From contig ONDS01000016.1 of the NCBI GenBank assembly GCA_900316685.1, positions 1-64,000 of the forward strand: a stretch of DNA of 64,000 bases, written 5' to 3'. Position 1 is the first letter of the stretch. Each line of letters opens with the position of its first letter. The position numbers were made by a program, and so were the translations under genes. The stretch is from an uncultured Prevotellaceae bacterium (GTDB lineage Bacteria; Bacteroidota; Bacteroidia; Bacteroidales; Bacteroidaceae). The notes below the pieces were generated by a model. The model was not told the DNA's origin and searched no databases. It saw nothing but the letters and a program-made list of their open reading frames with translations. This document shows, piece after piece, positions 1 to 7,881 of the stretch.

Positions 1-6
1 AAAATT

Positions 7-41
7 AAGGGCAAGTACCTGTTTCCCAGATACTTGCCCTT
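7..41 (-). terminator. Rho-independent terminator of ppdK
   Basis: An 11-bp perfect stem (AAGGGCAAGTA with its complement) is extended by three more pairs after one mismatch. On the minus strand it is followed by a T-rich run. It lies about 30 bases beyond the ppdK stop codon. Confidence 0.8.
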
Positions 42-69
42 TATGTAACTGATTTTCAGCATCTTTCGA

Positions 70-2790
70 TTATTCCTCGACCGCTGCCTGCGCGGCGGCG
101 AGTCTGGCGATAGGCACGCGGAACGGTGAGCAGCTGGCGTAATTCAAGCCAATCTTGGCGCAGAACTTCACACTGCTGGGCTCGCCACCATGCTCACCGC
201 AGATACCGGTACGCAGGTTAGGACGAACTTCGCGACCCTTCTCGACAGCATACTTCACCAACTTGCCAACACCATTCTGGTCGAGCACCTGGAACGGGTC
301 AACCTTCAGGATCTTCTTGTCAAGATAGACAGGCAAGAACGATGCGATGTCGTCGCGGCTGTAACCGAAGGTCATCTGTGTCAGGTCGTTCGTTCCGAAC
401 GAGAAGTACTCGGCCTCGGTGGCGATGCGGTCGGCGGTCAAGGCGGCGCGAGGAATCTCGATCATTGTACCAATCTCGAATTCTACCTCTACACCATACT
501 CCTCGAACACTTCCTTGGCAACACGCTGGATGATGGCCTTCTGCTGCTTCAGCTCATAGAGAATACCAATCAGCGGAACCATGATCTCGGGCTTCGGATC
601 TTTGCCTTCCTTCTTCAACTCACAGGCGGCACTCAGGATAGCACGGGTCTGCATAGCTGTAATCTCGGGGAAGGTGATGCCCAGACGGCAACCACGGTGA
701 CCCAACATCGGGTTGTTCTCTGCCAATGAGTCTACACGGCGCTTGATGTCTTCCAGACTCACGCCCATCTCCTTGGCCATGGTTTCCTGACCAGCAAGAT
801 CGTGGGGAACAAACTCGTGGAGTGGGGGATCGAGCAGACGGATATTGACGGGCAGACCATCCATAGCATCGAGAATACCCTTGAAGTCAGCCTTCTGGTA
901 GGGCAGCAACTTGGCCAATGCTTTCTCACGACCTTCGGCATCCTTGGCCAAAATCATCTCGCGCATGGCGATAATCTTCTGGTCGTCGAAGAACATGTGC
1001 TCAGTACGAGTCAAACCGATACCCTTGGCACCGAACTGACGAGCCACGCGGGCGTCGTGAGGTGTGTCGGCGTTGGTGCGTACCTGCAACTTGGTGTATT
1101 TGTCGCAGAGGTCCATCAACTCCTTGAAGTCTCCACTCAGCTCAGCAGCCTTCGTGGGAACCTCTCCAGCATAAACCTGACCGGTTGTACCGTTCAGCGA
1201 GATATAATCGCCTTCCTTGTACACCACACCGTCAATCTCCACGGTCTTCGTCTTGTAGTCTACATTCAGGGCTCCAACACCGGAAACACAGCATTTACCC
1301 ATACCACGGGCAACAACGGCGGCGTGAGAGGTCATACCACCACGAGCGGTCAGGATACCTTCGGCGCTGGCCATACCTGCCAAGTCCTCGGGAGAGGTCT
1401 CGATACGTACGAGCACCACCTTATGGCCATCTTCATGCCAAGTCTGGGCATCATCGGCGTGGAACACAATCTGACCACAGGCTGCTCCCGGAGATGCGGG
1501 TAGACCCTGAGCAATCACCTTGGCTTTCGACAGGGCTACCTTGTCGAAAACGGGGTGCAACAGTTCGTCAAGTTTCTGGGGCTCGCAACGCTGGATGGCG
1601 GTCTTCTCGTCGATCATTCCCTCGTGCAGCAGGTCGATGGCGATCTTCACCATGGCGGCACCGGTACGTTTGCCGTTACGGGTCTGGAGGAACCACAACT
1701 TGCCTTCCTGTACGGTGAACTCCATATCCTGCATGTCGTGATAGTGGTGCTCAAGTTTGTCCTGGATGCCATTCAACTGAGCATAGATCTCGGGCATGGC
1801 TTCTTCCATGGAAGGATACTTGGATGCACGCTCTTCCTCAGAAATGCCGGCACGCTCGGCCCAACGCTGCGAACCAAGTTTGGTGATTTGCTGCGGTGTA
1901 CGGATACCGGCCACCACATCCTCACCCTGGGCGTTGACGAGATACTCGCCATTGAACACGTTCTCACCATTGGCGGCATCACGGCTGAAGCATACACCAG
2001 TGGCCGATGTATCGCCCATGTTGCCGAATACCATGGCCATCACGCTCACTGCGGTTCCCCATTCGTCGGGTATTCCTTCCATCTTCCTGTACAGGATGGC
2101 ACGCTCGTTCATCCAACTGCGGAACACGGCGCAGATGGCACCCCACAACTGCTCGATCGGGTCGTTGGGGAAGTCGTTGCCTGTACGCTCTTTGATGGCT
2201 GCCTTGAAACGGGCCACAAGCTCTTTCAACTCGTCCACCGAGAGATCTTTGTCAAGTTTCACACCACGGATGGCTTTCACTTGCTCGATAATCTCCTCAA
2301 ACGGATCGATGTCTTCCTTGTTGGCGGGCTTCATCTCAAGCACCACGTCGCCGTACATCTGAACAAAACGGCGGTAGCTGTCATAAACGAAATGGGGATT
2401 GTTGGTCTTCTTGACCATGCCCTCGGCCACTTCGTCGTTCAAACCCAGGTTCAGGATGGTGTCCATCATGCCGGGCATGGAAGCACGTGCTCCAGAACGC
2501 ACGGAAACGAGAAGAGGATTCTCCTTGTCACCGAACTTCGAGTTCATCAGCGTCTCAATGTGCTTCACGGCGGCCATTACGTCGTCGTTGAGCAACTCCA
2601 TGATTTTCTGCTGACCAACCTCGTAATACTCGTTGCAGCAATCGGTGGTGATGGTGAATCCTGGAGGAACGGGCACACCGATAAGATTCATTTCGGCGAG
2701 GTTCGCACCTTTGCCACCAAGTTCCTCACGCATTTTAGCATTACCCTCGGCTTTTCCGTTACCGAAGGTATAAACTCTTTTTTGGCTCAT
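70..2790 (-). CDS. ppdK: Pyruvate, phosphate dikinase
   Basis: Cytosolic enzyme interconverting pyruvate + ATP + Pi and PEP + AMP + PPi. The 906 residues match the family length. Visible in order: an N-terminal nucleotide-binding domain (KGANLAEM near 27-34, SVRSGARASMPGM near 96), the swivelling phosphohistidine domain with GGMTSHAAVVAR and the catalytic His near 489, and a C-terminal PEP/pyruvate TIM barrel with GLTRTEHMFF and CGEHGG close to the end. In anaerobic Bacteroidales the PPi-linked reaction usually works in glycolysis or gluconeogenesis. The gene is alone on its strand, with its own promoter and terminator. The start ATG at 2790 is the only one that keeps the full N-terminal domain. 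Confidence 0.97.
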   Translation of the reverse strand: MSQKRVYTFGNGKAEGNAKMREELGGKGANLAEMNLIGVPVPPGFTITTDCCNEYYEVGQQKIMELLNDDVMAAVKHIETLMNSKFGDKENPLLVSVRSGARASMPGMMDTILNLGLNDEVAEGMVKKTNNPHFVYDSYRRFVQMYGDVVLEMKPANKEDIDPFEEIIEQVKAIRGVKLDKDLSVDELKELVARFKAAIKERTGNDFPNDPIEQLWGAICAVFRSWMNERAILYRKMEGIPDEWGTAVSVMAMVFGNMGDTSATGVCFSRDAANGENVFNGEYLVNAQGEDVVAGIRTPQQITKLGSQRWAERAGISEEERASKYPSMEEAMPEIYAQLNGIQDKLEHHYHDMQDMEFTVQEGKLWFLQTRNGKRTGAAMVKIAIDLLHEGMIDEKTAIQRCEPQKLDELLHPVFDKVALSKAKVIAQGLPASPGAACGQIVFHADDAQTWHEDGHKVVLVRIETSPEDLAGMASAEGILTARGGMTSHAAVVARGMGKCCVSGVGALNVDYKTKTVEIDGVVYKEGDYISLNGTTGQVYAGEVPTKAAELSGDFKELMDLCDKYTKLQVRTNADTPHDARVARQFGAKGIGLTRTEHMFFDDQKIIAMREMILAKDAEGREKALAKLLPYQKADFKGILDAMDGLPVNIRLLDPPLHEFVPHDLAGQETMAKEMGVSLEDIKRRVDSLAENNPMLGHRGCRLGITFPEITAMQTRAILSAACELKKEGKDPKPEIMVPLIGILYELKQQKAIIQRVAKEVFEEYGVEVEFEIGTMIEIPRAALTADRIATEAEYFSFGTNDLTQMTFGYSRDDIASFLPVYLDKKILKVDPFQVLDQNGVGKLVKYAVEKGREVRPNLRTGICGEHGGEPSSVKFCAKIGLNYASCSPFRVPIARLAAAQAAVEE

Positions 2791-2836
2791 AATTTTGATT
2801 TATGTTTTCAATAAATTAGAAAATATTCTCTAGGTG

Positions 2837-2867
2837 CAAATTTACAATAATTATGGCAAATGACAAA
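2837..2867 (-). promoter_or_regulatory. Bacteroidetes-type promoter for ppdK
   Basis: On the minus strand TTTG (2867-2864) and TAAATTTG (2844-2837) are 19 bases apart, the expected -33/-7 arrangement. The leader to the ppdK ATG is about 40 bases. Confidence 0.7.
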
Positions 2868-3072
2868 ACTTTTATATAAAAAAGATTTGCCAATCTTCCA
2901 AATTTTGAATTTTCATCTTTTCTTAAATAGGTGATACTTGTAACGCGCTTATTGTAGATGTTAAGAATTTGGAAGAAGATAACCTTTTTTAGCGGTGGAG
3001 GATGGAGAACATGTCACCTGAATACACATTTTTATATTGCTATACATCATTTCTCATAATTTCAATGAAAAA

Positions 3073-3104
3073 TTTGGTCTTCTGATAAAATAGTCGTACA
3101 TTTG
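3073..3104 (+). promoter_or_regulatory. Bacteroidetes-type promoter for rlmD
   Basis: TTTG (3073-3076) and TACATTTG (3097-3104) are 20 bases apart. The -7 element contains the in-frame TTG at 3102, which rules out that upstream start and supports the ATG at 3123. Confidence 0.8.
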
Positions 3105-3122
3105 TGCCATATAAAACGAGAG

Positions 3123-4562
3123 ATGGCAAGGAAAAAGAAACCATTACCTATTCTGGAAAACGTCACCATTACTGATTGCGCAGCGGAAGGAAAAGCGCTG
3201 GCAAGGGTCAACGACATGGTGGTGTTTGTGCCTTTTTGTGTGCCTGGTGATGTGGTCGACTTACAGGTGCGAAAGAAGAAACATAGTTATTGCGAGGCCG
3301 AGGTCATCAGGTTCCATCAATATAGTAAGGTGCGACAGGAGCCCATGTGCCAGCATTTCGGTATCTGCGGAGGCTGCAAATGGCAAAACCTGCCTTATGA
3401 GGAACAGCTGAAGATGAAACAGAAGCAGGTGATGGACCAGCTTTGCCGCATCGGGAAGATACAACTGCCCGAACCGAGGCCCATCCTGGGGTCTGTGTTC
3501 ACCAAGGAATACCGCAACAAATTGGAGTTCGGCTGCTCCAACCGTCGGTGGCTCACCCGCGAAGAGGTGGCTCAAGGCGAGAGTATCGACAACAGGAATG
3601 CCATCGGCTTTCATATTACCGGGGCTTTCGACAAGATCTATCCCATAGAGAAATGCTGGCTGATGGATGACCTCCATAACCAGATACGTAACGCCATACG
3701 TGATTACGCTTCCGAAACGGGAATGACATTCTTCGACCTCAGACAGCAAAACGGTTTGTTGCGCGACATCATGATACGCAATTCCAATACCGGGGAATGG
3801 ATGGTGCTCGTGCAATTCCATTTCGAGAATCCAGATGATGAGGATCGTGCAAGGGCTTTGTTGGCCCATTTGGCCGATTCGTTCCCCCAGATAACGGCTC
3901 TTCTCTATGTAGACAACCAGAAATGCAACGATACTTTTGCCGATCTCGAACTGAAGGTGTTCAAGGGCAACGACCATATCTTCGAGGTGATGGAAGACCT
4001 GAGGTTCAAAGTCGGTCCGAAAAGTTTCTATCAGACGAACACCGAACAGGCTTACCACCTCTATTCCGTGGCTCGCGAATTTGCTGCACTCACTGGCGAA
4101 GAGGTGGTCTACGACCTGTATACAGGAACGGGAACCATCGCCAATTTCGTCAGCCGCAAGGCCAAAAAGGTGATAGGCATAGAATATGTGCCGGAAGCCA
4201 TCGAGGATGCCAAGGTGAACGCCCGACTCAATGCCATCGACAATACGGAGTTCTTCGCCGGTGACATGAAAGATATACTCAATAGCGATTTCATCGACGA
4301 GCATGGTGTCCCAGATGTCATCATCACCGACCCTCCAAGGGCGGGAATGCACCCCGACGTGGTACAGACAATCATCAATGCCAGTCCGAAAAGAATCGTT
4401 TACGTGAGTTGCAACCCTGCCACACAGGCACGCGACCTGCAGCTGCTTGACGCGGAATACGAGGTAAGGGAAATACAGCCTGTCGACATGTTCCCACATA
4501 CTCCTCATGTGGAAAACGTGGTGTTGCTGGCTAAAAGAGAAAAAAATGATTTAACCAAATAA
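3123..4562 (+). CDS. rlmD: 23S rRNA (uracil-5-)-methyltransferase, RlmD/RumA type
   Basis: SAM-dependent enzyme making m5U in 23S rRNA. An N-terminal TRAM-like OB domain (about residues 10-65) comes first. It is followed by an iron-sulfur cluster motif C-x5-C-x2-C (CQHFGICGGC) with an expected fourth Cys downstream. The C-terminal Rossmann methyltransferase has YDLYTGTGTI, the TDPPRAG motif, and the catalytic Cys in SCNPATQARD. The 479-residue length is normal for the RumA/TrmA superfamily. Bacteroidetes often carry more than one RumA-like protein, so the exact uridine (1939 or 747) cannot be read from sequence. It lies 29 bases upstream of the porin gene and may be co-transcribed with it. 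Confidence 0.9.
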   Translation: MARKKKPLPILENVTITDCAAEGKALARVNDMVVFVPFCVPGDVVDLQVRKKKHSYCEAEVIRFHQYSKVRQEPMCQHFGICGGCKWQNLPYEEQLKMKQKQVMDQLCRIGKIQLPEPRPILGSVFTKEYRNKLEFGCSNRRWLTREEVAQGESIDNRNAIGFHITGAFDKIYPIEKCWLMDDLHNQIRNAIRDYASETGMTFFDLRQQNGLLRDIMIRNSNTGEWMVLVQFHFENPDDEDRARALLAHLADSFPQITALLYVDNQKCNDTFADLELKVFKGNDHIFEVMEDLRFKVGPKSFYQTNTEQAYHLYSVAREFAALTGEEVVYDLYTGTGTIANFVSRKAKKVIGIEYVPEAIEDAKVNARLNAIDNTEFFAGDMKDILNSDFIDEHGVPDVIITDPPRAGMHPDVVQTIINASPKRIVYVSCNPATQARDLQLLDAEYEVREIQPVDMFPHTPHVENVVLLAKREKNDLTK

Positions 4563-4591
4563 CCTTATAACTAATTTAATAACTATCAACC

Positions 4592-5707
4592 ATGAGAAAA
4601 TTATTGGCAACCCTCGTCATCCTGGTAGCATTGCCGAGCATAGGCTTTGCACAGGAATTGTTCTCCACGCCTAAGTTCAGTGGCTATTTTATTGGCAACT
4701 ACACCGCCAACTTCCAGAAAGACAACGAAAGCAATGCCTTCAACATCCGCATCCTGCGATTGATAGTGAAGGGCAGGATACTGGGCGATTTCGAATATAC
4801 CATCCAGGGACAAGCCAACGGCAACACACAGAATCTGGGAAGCAGTCCGCGTATCGTCGATCTCAATGTAGAATGGCAGAAATATCCGTTCTTCAAGGTG
4901 AAAGCGGGTCAGTTCAAAAGACCTTTCACTTTCGAAAACCCCATGAATCCCATTGACATAGGATTTATGGCCCTCGCACAGAACATTACGGCTCTCTCGG
5001 GATTTTCAGACCGCTCGGGCGAACATGCCAGCAACGGCCGCGATATAGGTTTGCAGGTCCAGGGCGATTTCCTGAAGGATCAATCCGGGCGTTATCTCTT
5101 CCACTACCAAGTGGGCGTCTTCAACGGACAGGGTATCAATGTAGGCGATGTCGACCAGAAAAAGGATATCATCGGGGGCATCACTTATTCGCCCGTCAAG
5201 GGAGTTCGCATCGGTCTCTTCGGATGGGAGGGCTCACATGCCAGGAAAGGACAATGGACCGACCAAGAGGGCAAAACCCATGAAGGGGTGAACAGCCTGA
5301 AGCAGCATCGCTATGCCATTTCCGCTGAATATATGAAAGACGATTGGCAGATACGTTCAGAATATATTCACAGTACGGGATATGGATTCAAGAATAGGTT
5401 CCAAAAACAGGAAAACAATTCCGACCCGACTGTCAATTGGGATCAGGGCGACAAGGCCGACGGTGTGTATGCCGTGGTCATCGCTCCCATCATCAAGAAT
5501 AAACTCAGGGCGAAGGCCAGGTACGACCTTTACCGTCCATCGGGATGTTGGTCCAATGCCAAGACGCAATACGATGTGGGACTCAACTATTTGTTCCACC
5601 GTAATCTGGAAATACAGACGCAATACACCCTTGTCAACGATAGGTCGCTGGCCGAGGGTAAACATAATTACAGCATTCTCAACGCTCAGCTTTGCGTGAG
5701 GTTCTGA
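4592..5707 (+). CDS. Outer-membrane porin, phosphate-selective OprO/OprP family
   Basis: A clear signal peptide (MRKLLATLVILVALPSIGFA, then QE) leads into a 350-residue beta-barrel-like sequence. It is rich in alternating hydrophobic/aromatic strands and ends in an aromatic residue (CVRF), as expected for outer-membrane insertion. Segments such as FKVKAGQFKRPFTFENP and GRDIGLQVQG are characteristic of the OprO/OprP family. The family is named for Pseudomonas phosphate porins, but substrate in Bacteroidetes homologues is uncertain. It lies 29 bases after rlmD and 28 before the PP2C gene, so the three may form one transcript. No phosphate-regulon site was recognised. Confidence 0.85.
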   Translation: MRKLLATLVILVALPSIGFAQELFSTPKFSGYFIGNYTANFQKDNESNAFNIRILRLIVKGRILGDFEYTIQGQANGNTQNLGSSPRIVDLNVEWQKYPFFKVKAGQFKRPFTFENPMNPIDIGFMALAQNITALSGFSDRSGEHASNGRDIGLQVQGDFLKDQSGRYLFHYQVGVFNGQGINVGDVDQKKDIIGGITYSPVKGVRIGLFGWEGSHARKGQWTDQEGKTHEGVNSLKQHRYAISAEYMKDDWQIRSEYIHSTGYGFKNRFQKQENNSDPTVNWDQGDKADGVYAVVIAPIIKNKLRAKARYDLYRPSGCWSNAKTQYDVGLNYLFHRNLEIQTQYTLVNDRSLAEGKHNYSILNAQLCVRF

Positions 5708-5735
5708 TGCTTCACCATTAATCAATTCGTCAATT

Positions 5736-7241
5736 ATGAAAGTTTCTTTTTTCCAACCTTTGGCCATTTATCATCAGGGCAAAAGGTCCATGCAGGAAGA
5801 CTCCATTTTCCCTGCCATGGGACAAGCTTCGGAGATGGACAACCTCTTCATCGTCTGCGATGGAATGGGTGGACATGAACAGGGTGAGGTGGCCAGCGCC
5901 ACCGTTACCGAGGCTGTCTCGGAATATTTTTTCCAGAACACGTCGCCAGAGGAACAGCTCGACGACCAAATCATACAGGAGGCTCTGGATTATGCCTATG
6001 CCAAACTGGTGGAAAAGGTGGACCCGCAGTTGGAGAAAAAGCCGGGCACCACGCTCTGTCTGCTCTATTTCCACCGGGGTGGCTGCACGGCTGCACATAT
6101 TGGCGACAGCAGGATATATCACATACGTCCGGACCAGAGGAAAATCCTCTATAAGAGCAAGGACCATTCCGTGGTCTACGAGTTGTATGTCTTAGGAGAG
6201 ATTACCGAAGAAGAGATGCTCTCGCACCCGAAGAAAAACATCATTACAAAGGTGATCATGCCGGGCGTACCTGAGCTGAAGGCGGGCATAGCCCATATCG
6301 CCGACATACAATCGGGCGACTACTTCTATGTGTGCTCGGATGGCATGTTGGAGAATATGGTCGACAAGGATGTGCTCGCGGTCTTCTCAAATGCCAACCT
6401 CACCAATGAACAGAAACGCGACCTCCTCTTGGAAAAGTCCAAAGACAATGCCGACAACCATTCGGCTTACATCATCCAGATTGATGGGGTGATGCATGAA
6501 CAACGTGACAAGGGGATAATGGATGATGAAGCCCAGATGTTGGCCAAGGCGATGCCTTCCACTTTTACTCCTGTCTGCGAGACTGTTGTTGAAGAAACCA
6601 CACGACAGGCTCAACCTTCGGCGGTTCAACAGCCCAATCCATCAGCGGCTCAACAGCCCAGGCCAATTGGCAATACCGAACAGCATACCCCCTCAGGCTA
6701 TAACCAGCATGCTGCACCTACTGAAAAGAAACGTTCGTTGCTCATACCCATCCTTACCACCTTGGTACTGCTGGGTGCCTTGGCTTTCGTCTTGTTCAAG
6801 TGCAGCGGCGACAAGAAGACAATAGAGGATAACCCGCAGGTGGTTGGCGATACGGTGAAACAGAAGAAACCTGAGCGCGACACCTTCAACATCATGAGTG
6901 GAGCTGAAGCCAAACGCACCACCGACATGCCGCAACCTTCAGGTGAAAAGAAGGCTGAAGAGCAAAAGCCTGCGGAAAAGAAAGAGGAACCTAAGGCCGA
7001 CCAGCAAAAGAAGGAGGGTGACGATGCCGAACGTCCGAGTGAAAGCACTGCTCCTTCGCAAACTACAGGTACAACATCTTCCACACCGCCGACAACTACT
7101 ATGCCGCCGGCACCAACGACTCCTACTGCCAGCCCGACGCAGACCACAACACCCACTCCTACACCGGCGACAACAACACAACCTGCCACAACTCCGACAC
7201 CGCCGGCAGGTCCCAAACCGGTGATTCCCGAAGGTGAATAG
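5736..7241 (+). CDS. Membrane-anchored PP2C-family Ser/Thr phosphatase
   Basis: The N-terminal 250 residues form a PP2C (PPM) phosphatase domain with all metal-binding motifs visible: QEDSIFP, CDGMGGHEQGE, AHIGDSRIY, CSDGM and DNHSAYI. A linker rich in Gln, Pro and Ala precedes one transmembrane helix at about residues 332-355 (LLIPILTTLVLLGALAFVLF). A Lys/Glu-rich stretch and a 60-residue Thr/Pro tail follow. The phosphatase is therefore predicted to be cytoplasmic, with the Thr/Pro tail on the periplasmic side. Such proteins normally counter Hanks-type kinases, but no kinase gene is in the window. A strong terminator follows the stop codon. Confidence 0.9.
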   Translation: MKVSFFQPLAIYHQGKRSMQEDSIFPAMGQASEMDNLFIVCDGMGGHEQGEVASATVTEAVSEYFFQNTSPEEQLDDQIIQEALDYAYAKLVEKVDPQLEKKPGTTLCLLYFHRGGCTAAHIGDSRIYHIRPDQRKILYKSKDHSVVYELYVLGEITEEEMLSHPKKNIITKVIMPGVPELKAGIAHIADIQSGDYFYVCSDGMLENMVDKDVLAVFSNANLTNEQKRDLLLEKSKDNADNHSAYIIQIDGVMHEQRDKGIMDDEAQMLAKAMPSTFTPVCETVVEETTRQAQPSAVQQPNPSAAQQPRPIGNTEQHTPSGYNQHAAPTEKKRSLLIPILTTLVLLGALAFVLFKCSGDKKTIEDNPQVVGDTVKQKKPERDTFNIMSGAEAKRTTDMPQPSGEKKAEEQKPAEKKEEPKADQQKKEGDDAERPSESTAPSQTTGTTSSTPPTTTMPPAPTTPTASPTQTTTPTPTPATTTQPATTPTPPAGPKPVIPEGE

Positions 7242-7245
7242 TCAT

Positions 7246-7273
7246 AAAAAGCCACTCATACGAGTGGCTTTTT
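7246..7273 (+). terminator. Rho-independent terminator
   Basis: A 12-bp perfect stem AAAAAGCCACTC with a 4-base loop and a run of T residues starts 5 bases after the PP2C stop codon. It ends the rlmD-porin-PP2C group. Confidence 0.9.
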
Positions 7274-7373
7274 CTTGTCCTTTTTTATAAGCGGTTCTCG
7301 TTTCCCCCTTCTTTATAGGGTTTTCCTCCCCCTCTTTTAGGGTTTACTCCTTTTCCCATCACAAAATCCATCG

Positions 7374-7381
7374 TATCTTTG
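7374..7381 (+). promoter_or_regulatory. Promoter -7 element (TATCTTTG)
   Basis: TATCTTTG fits the Bacteroidetes -7 consensus and lies 74 bases before the ATG at 7456. No convincing TTTG is seen at the expected upstream distance. Confidence 0.5.
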
Positions 7382-7455
7382 CATCAGAGAAAAGGAAATG
7401 AACTCCTTCCTCGAAAAGCAAATAATCAAAAGTATAACTAAAAAAATAGACGACT

Positions 7456-7752
7456 ATGAAACGATTCATGTTAACTCTCGCCACAGTGATGATACTCGCT
7501 CTTACTGTCAGCGCCAGCACATCCATGGGCCCGCGCCATCCGCGCGCTCCGCGTCATAACCATTCCCTGCGCTATCATCGCCCGCACCTGCGCACTTGCC
7601 CTGCCTGCCGCTTCTACGCTCGGCACCACGTAGCACCAAGAAGGGTAGTCGTGGCTCCTCCACCTCCTCGTCATCGTGTAGCCCCCATGCCGAAGCATCA
7701 CCGTCACCCACGTGCCGTCAGGTCGGCGAGAAGGGCATACCACCGTCGTTGA
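7456..7752 (+). CDS. Small exported His/Arg/Pro-rich protein, function unknown
   Basis: A signal peptide (MKRFMLTLATVMILALTVSA) precedes a 78-residue mature chain that is extremely basic. It is dominated by His, Arg and Pro (RHPRAPRHNH, HRPHLR, PPPPRHRVAP, KHHRHPRA) with one C-x2-C pair (CPAC). Metal binding or interaction with anionic polymers is possible, but this is inference from composition only. I recognise no family. The gene stands alone between its own promoter and a strong hairpin, and the signal peptide together with these flanks makes a real gene likely. Confidence 0.65.
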   Translation: MKRFMLTLATVMILALTVSASTSMGPRHPRAPRHNHSLRYHRPHLRTCPACRFYARHHVAPRRVVVAPPPPRHRVAPMPKHHRHPRAVRSARRAYHRR

Positions 7753-7826
7753 TAGCCATAAATCATAACAAAGTTCACAGATTTGATAGTGCTACTGAAA
7801 CGATTATCCACCAGAAAACTAAAGTA

Positions 7827-7855
7827 AAGCGGAGCCGGTCTTGCCGGCTCCGCTT
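7827..7855. terminator. Bidirectional terminator
   Basis: A 12-bp perfect GC-rich stem (AAGCGGAGCCGG) with a 5-base loop is followed by T-rich sequence on both strands. It separates the small basic protein gene from the converging carB gene. Confidence 0.85.
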
Positions 7856-7881
7856 CTTTATTCATTAGGATAAGTGATTGG

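Larger units (their letters stand above)
2791..3122. other. Intergenic region with divergent promoters
   Basis: This AT-rich gap separates the divergent ppdK and rlmD genes. It holds one promoter facing each way, listed separately. I see no further ORF, RNA gene or repeat in the middle part. Confidence 0.7.

Noticed and set aside
1555-2814. Long open frame (about 419 codons) on the plus strand opposite ppdK
   Set aside because: It is the antisense of a well-conserved ppdK coding sequence, with His/Leu/Val-rich low-complexity translation and no promoter. Several similar antisense frames over gyrA, carB and other genes were dropped for the same reason.
3102-3122. Upstream TTG start for rlmD
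   Set aside because: The TTG is part of the -7 promoter element, so it would not be transcribed.
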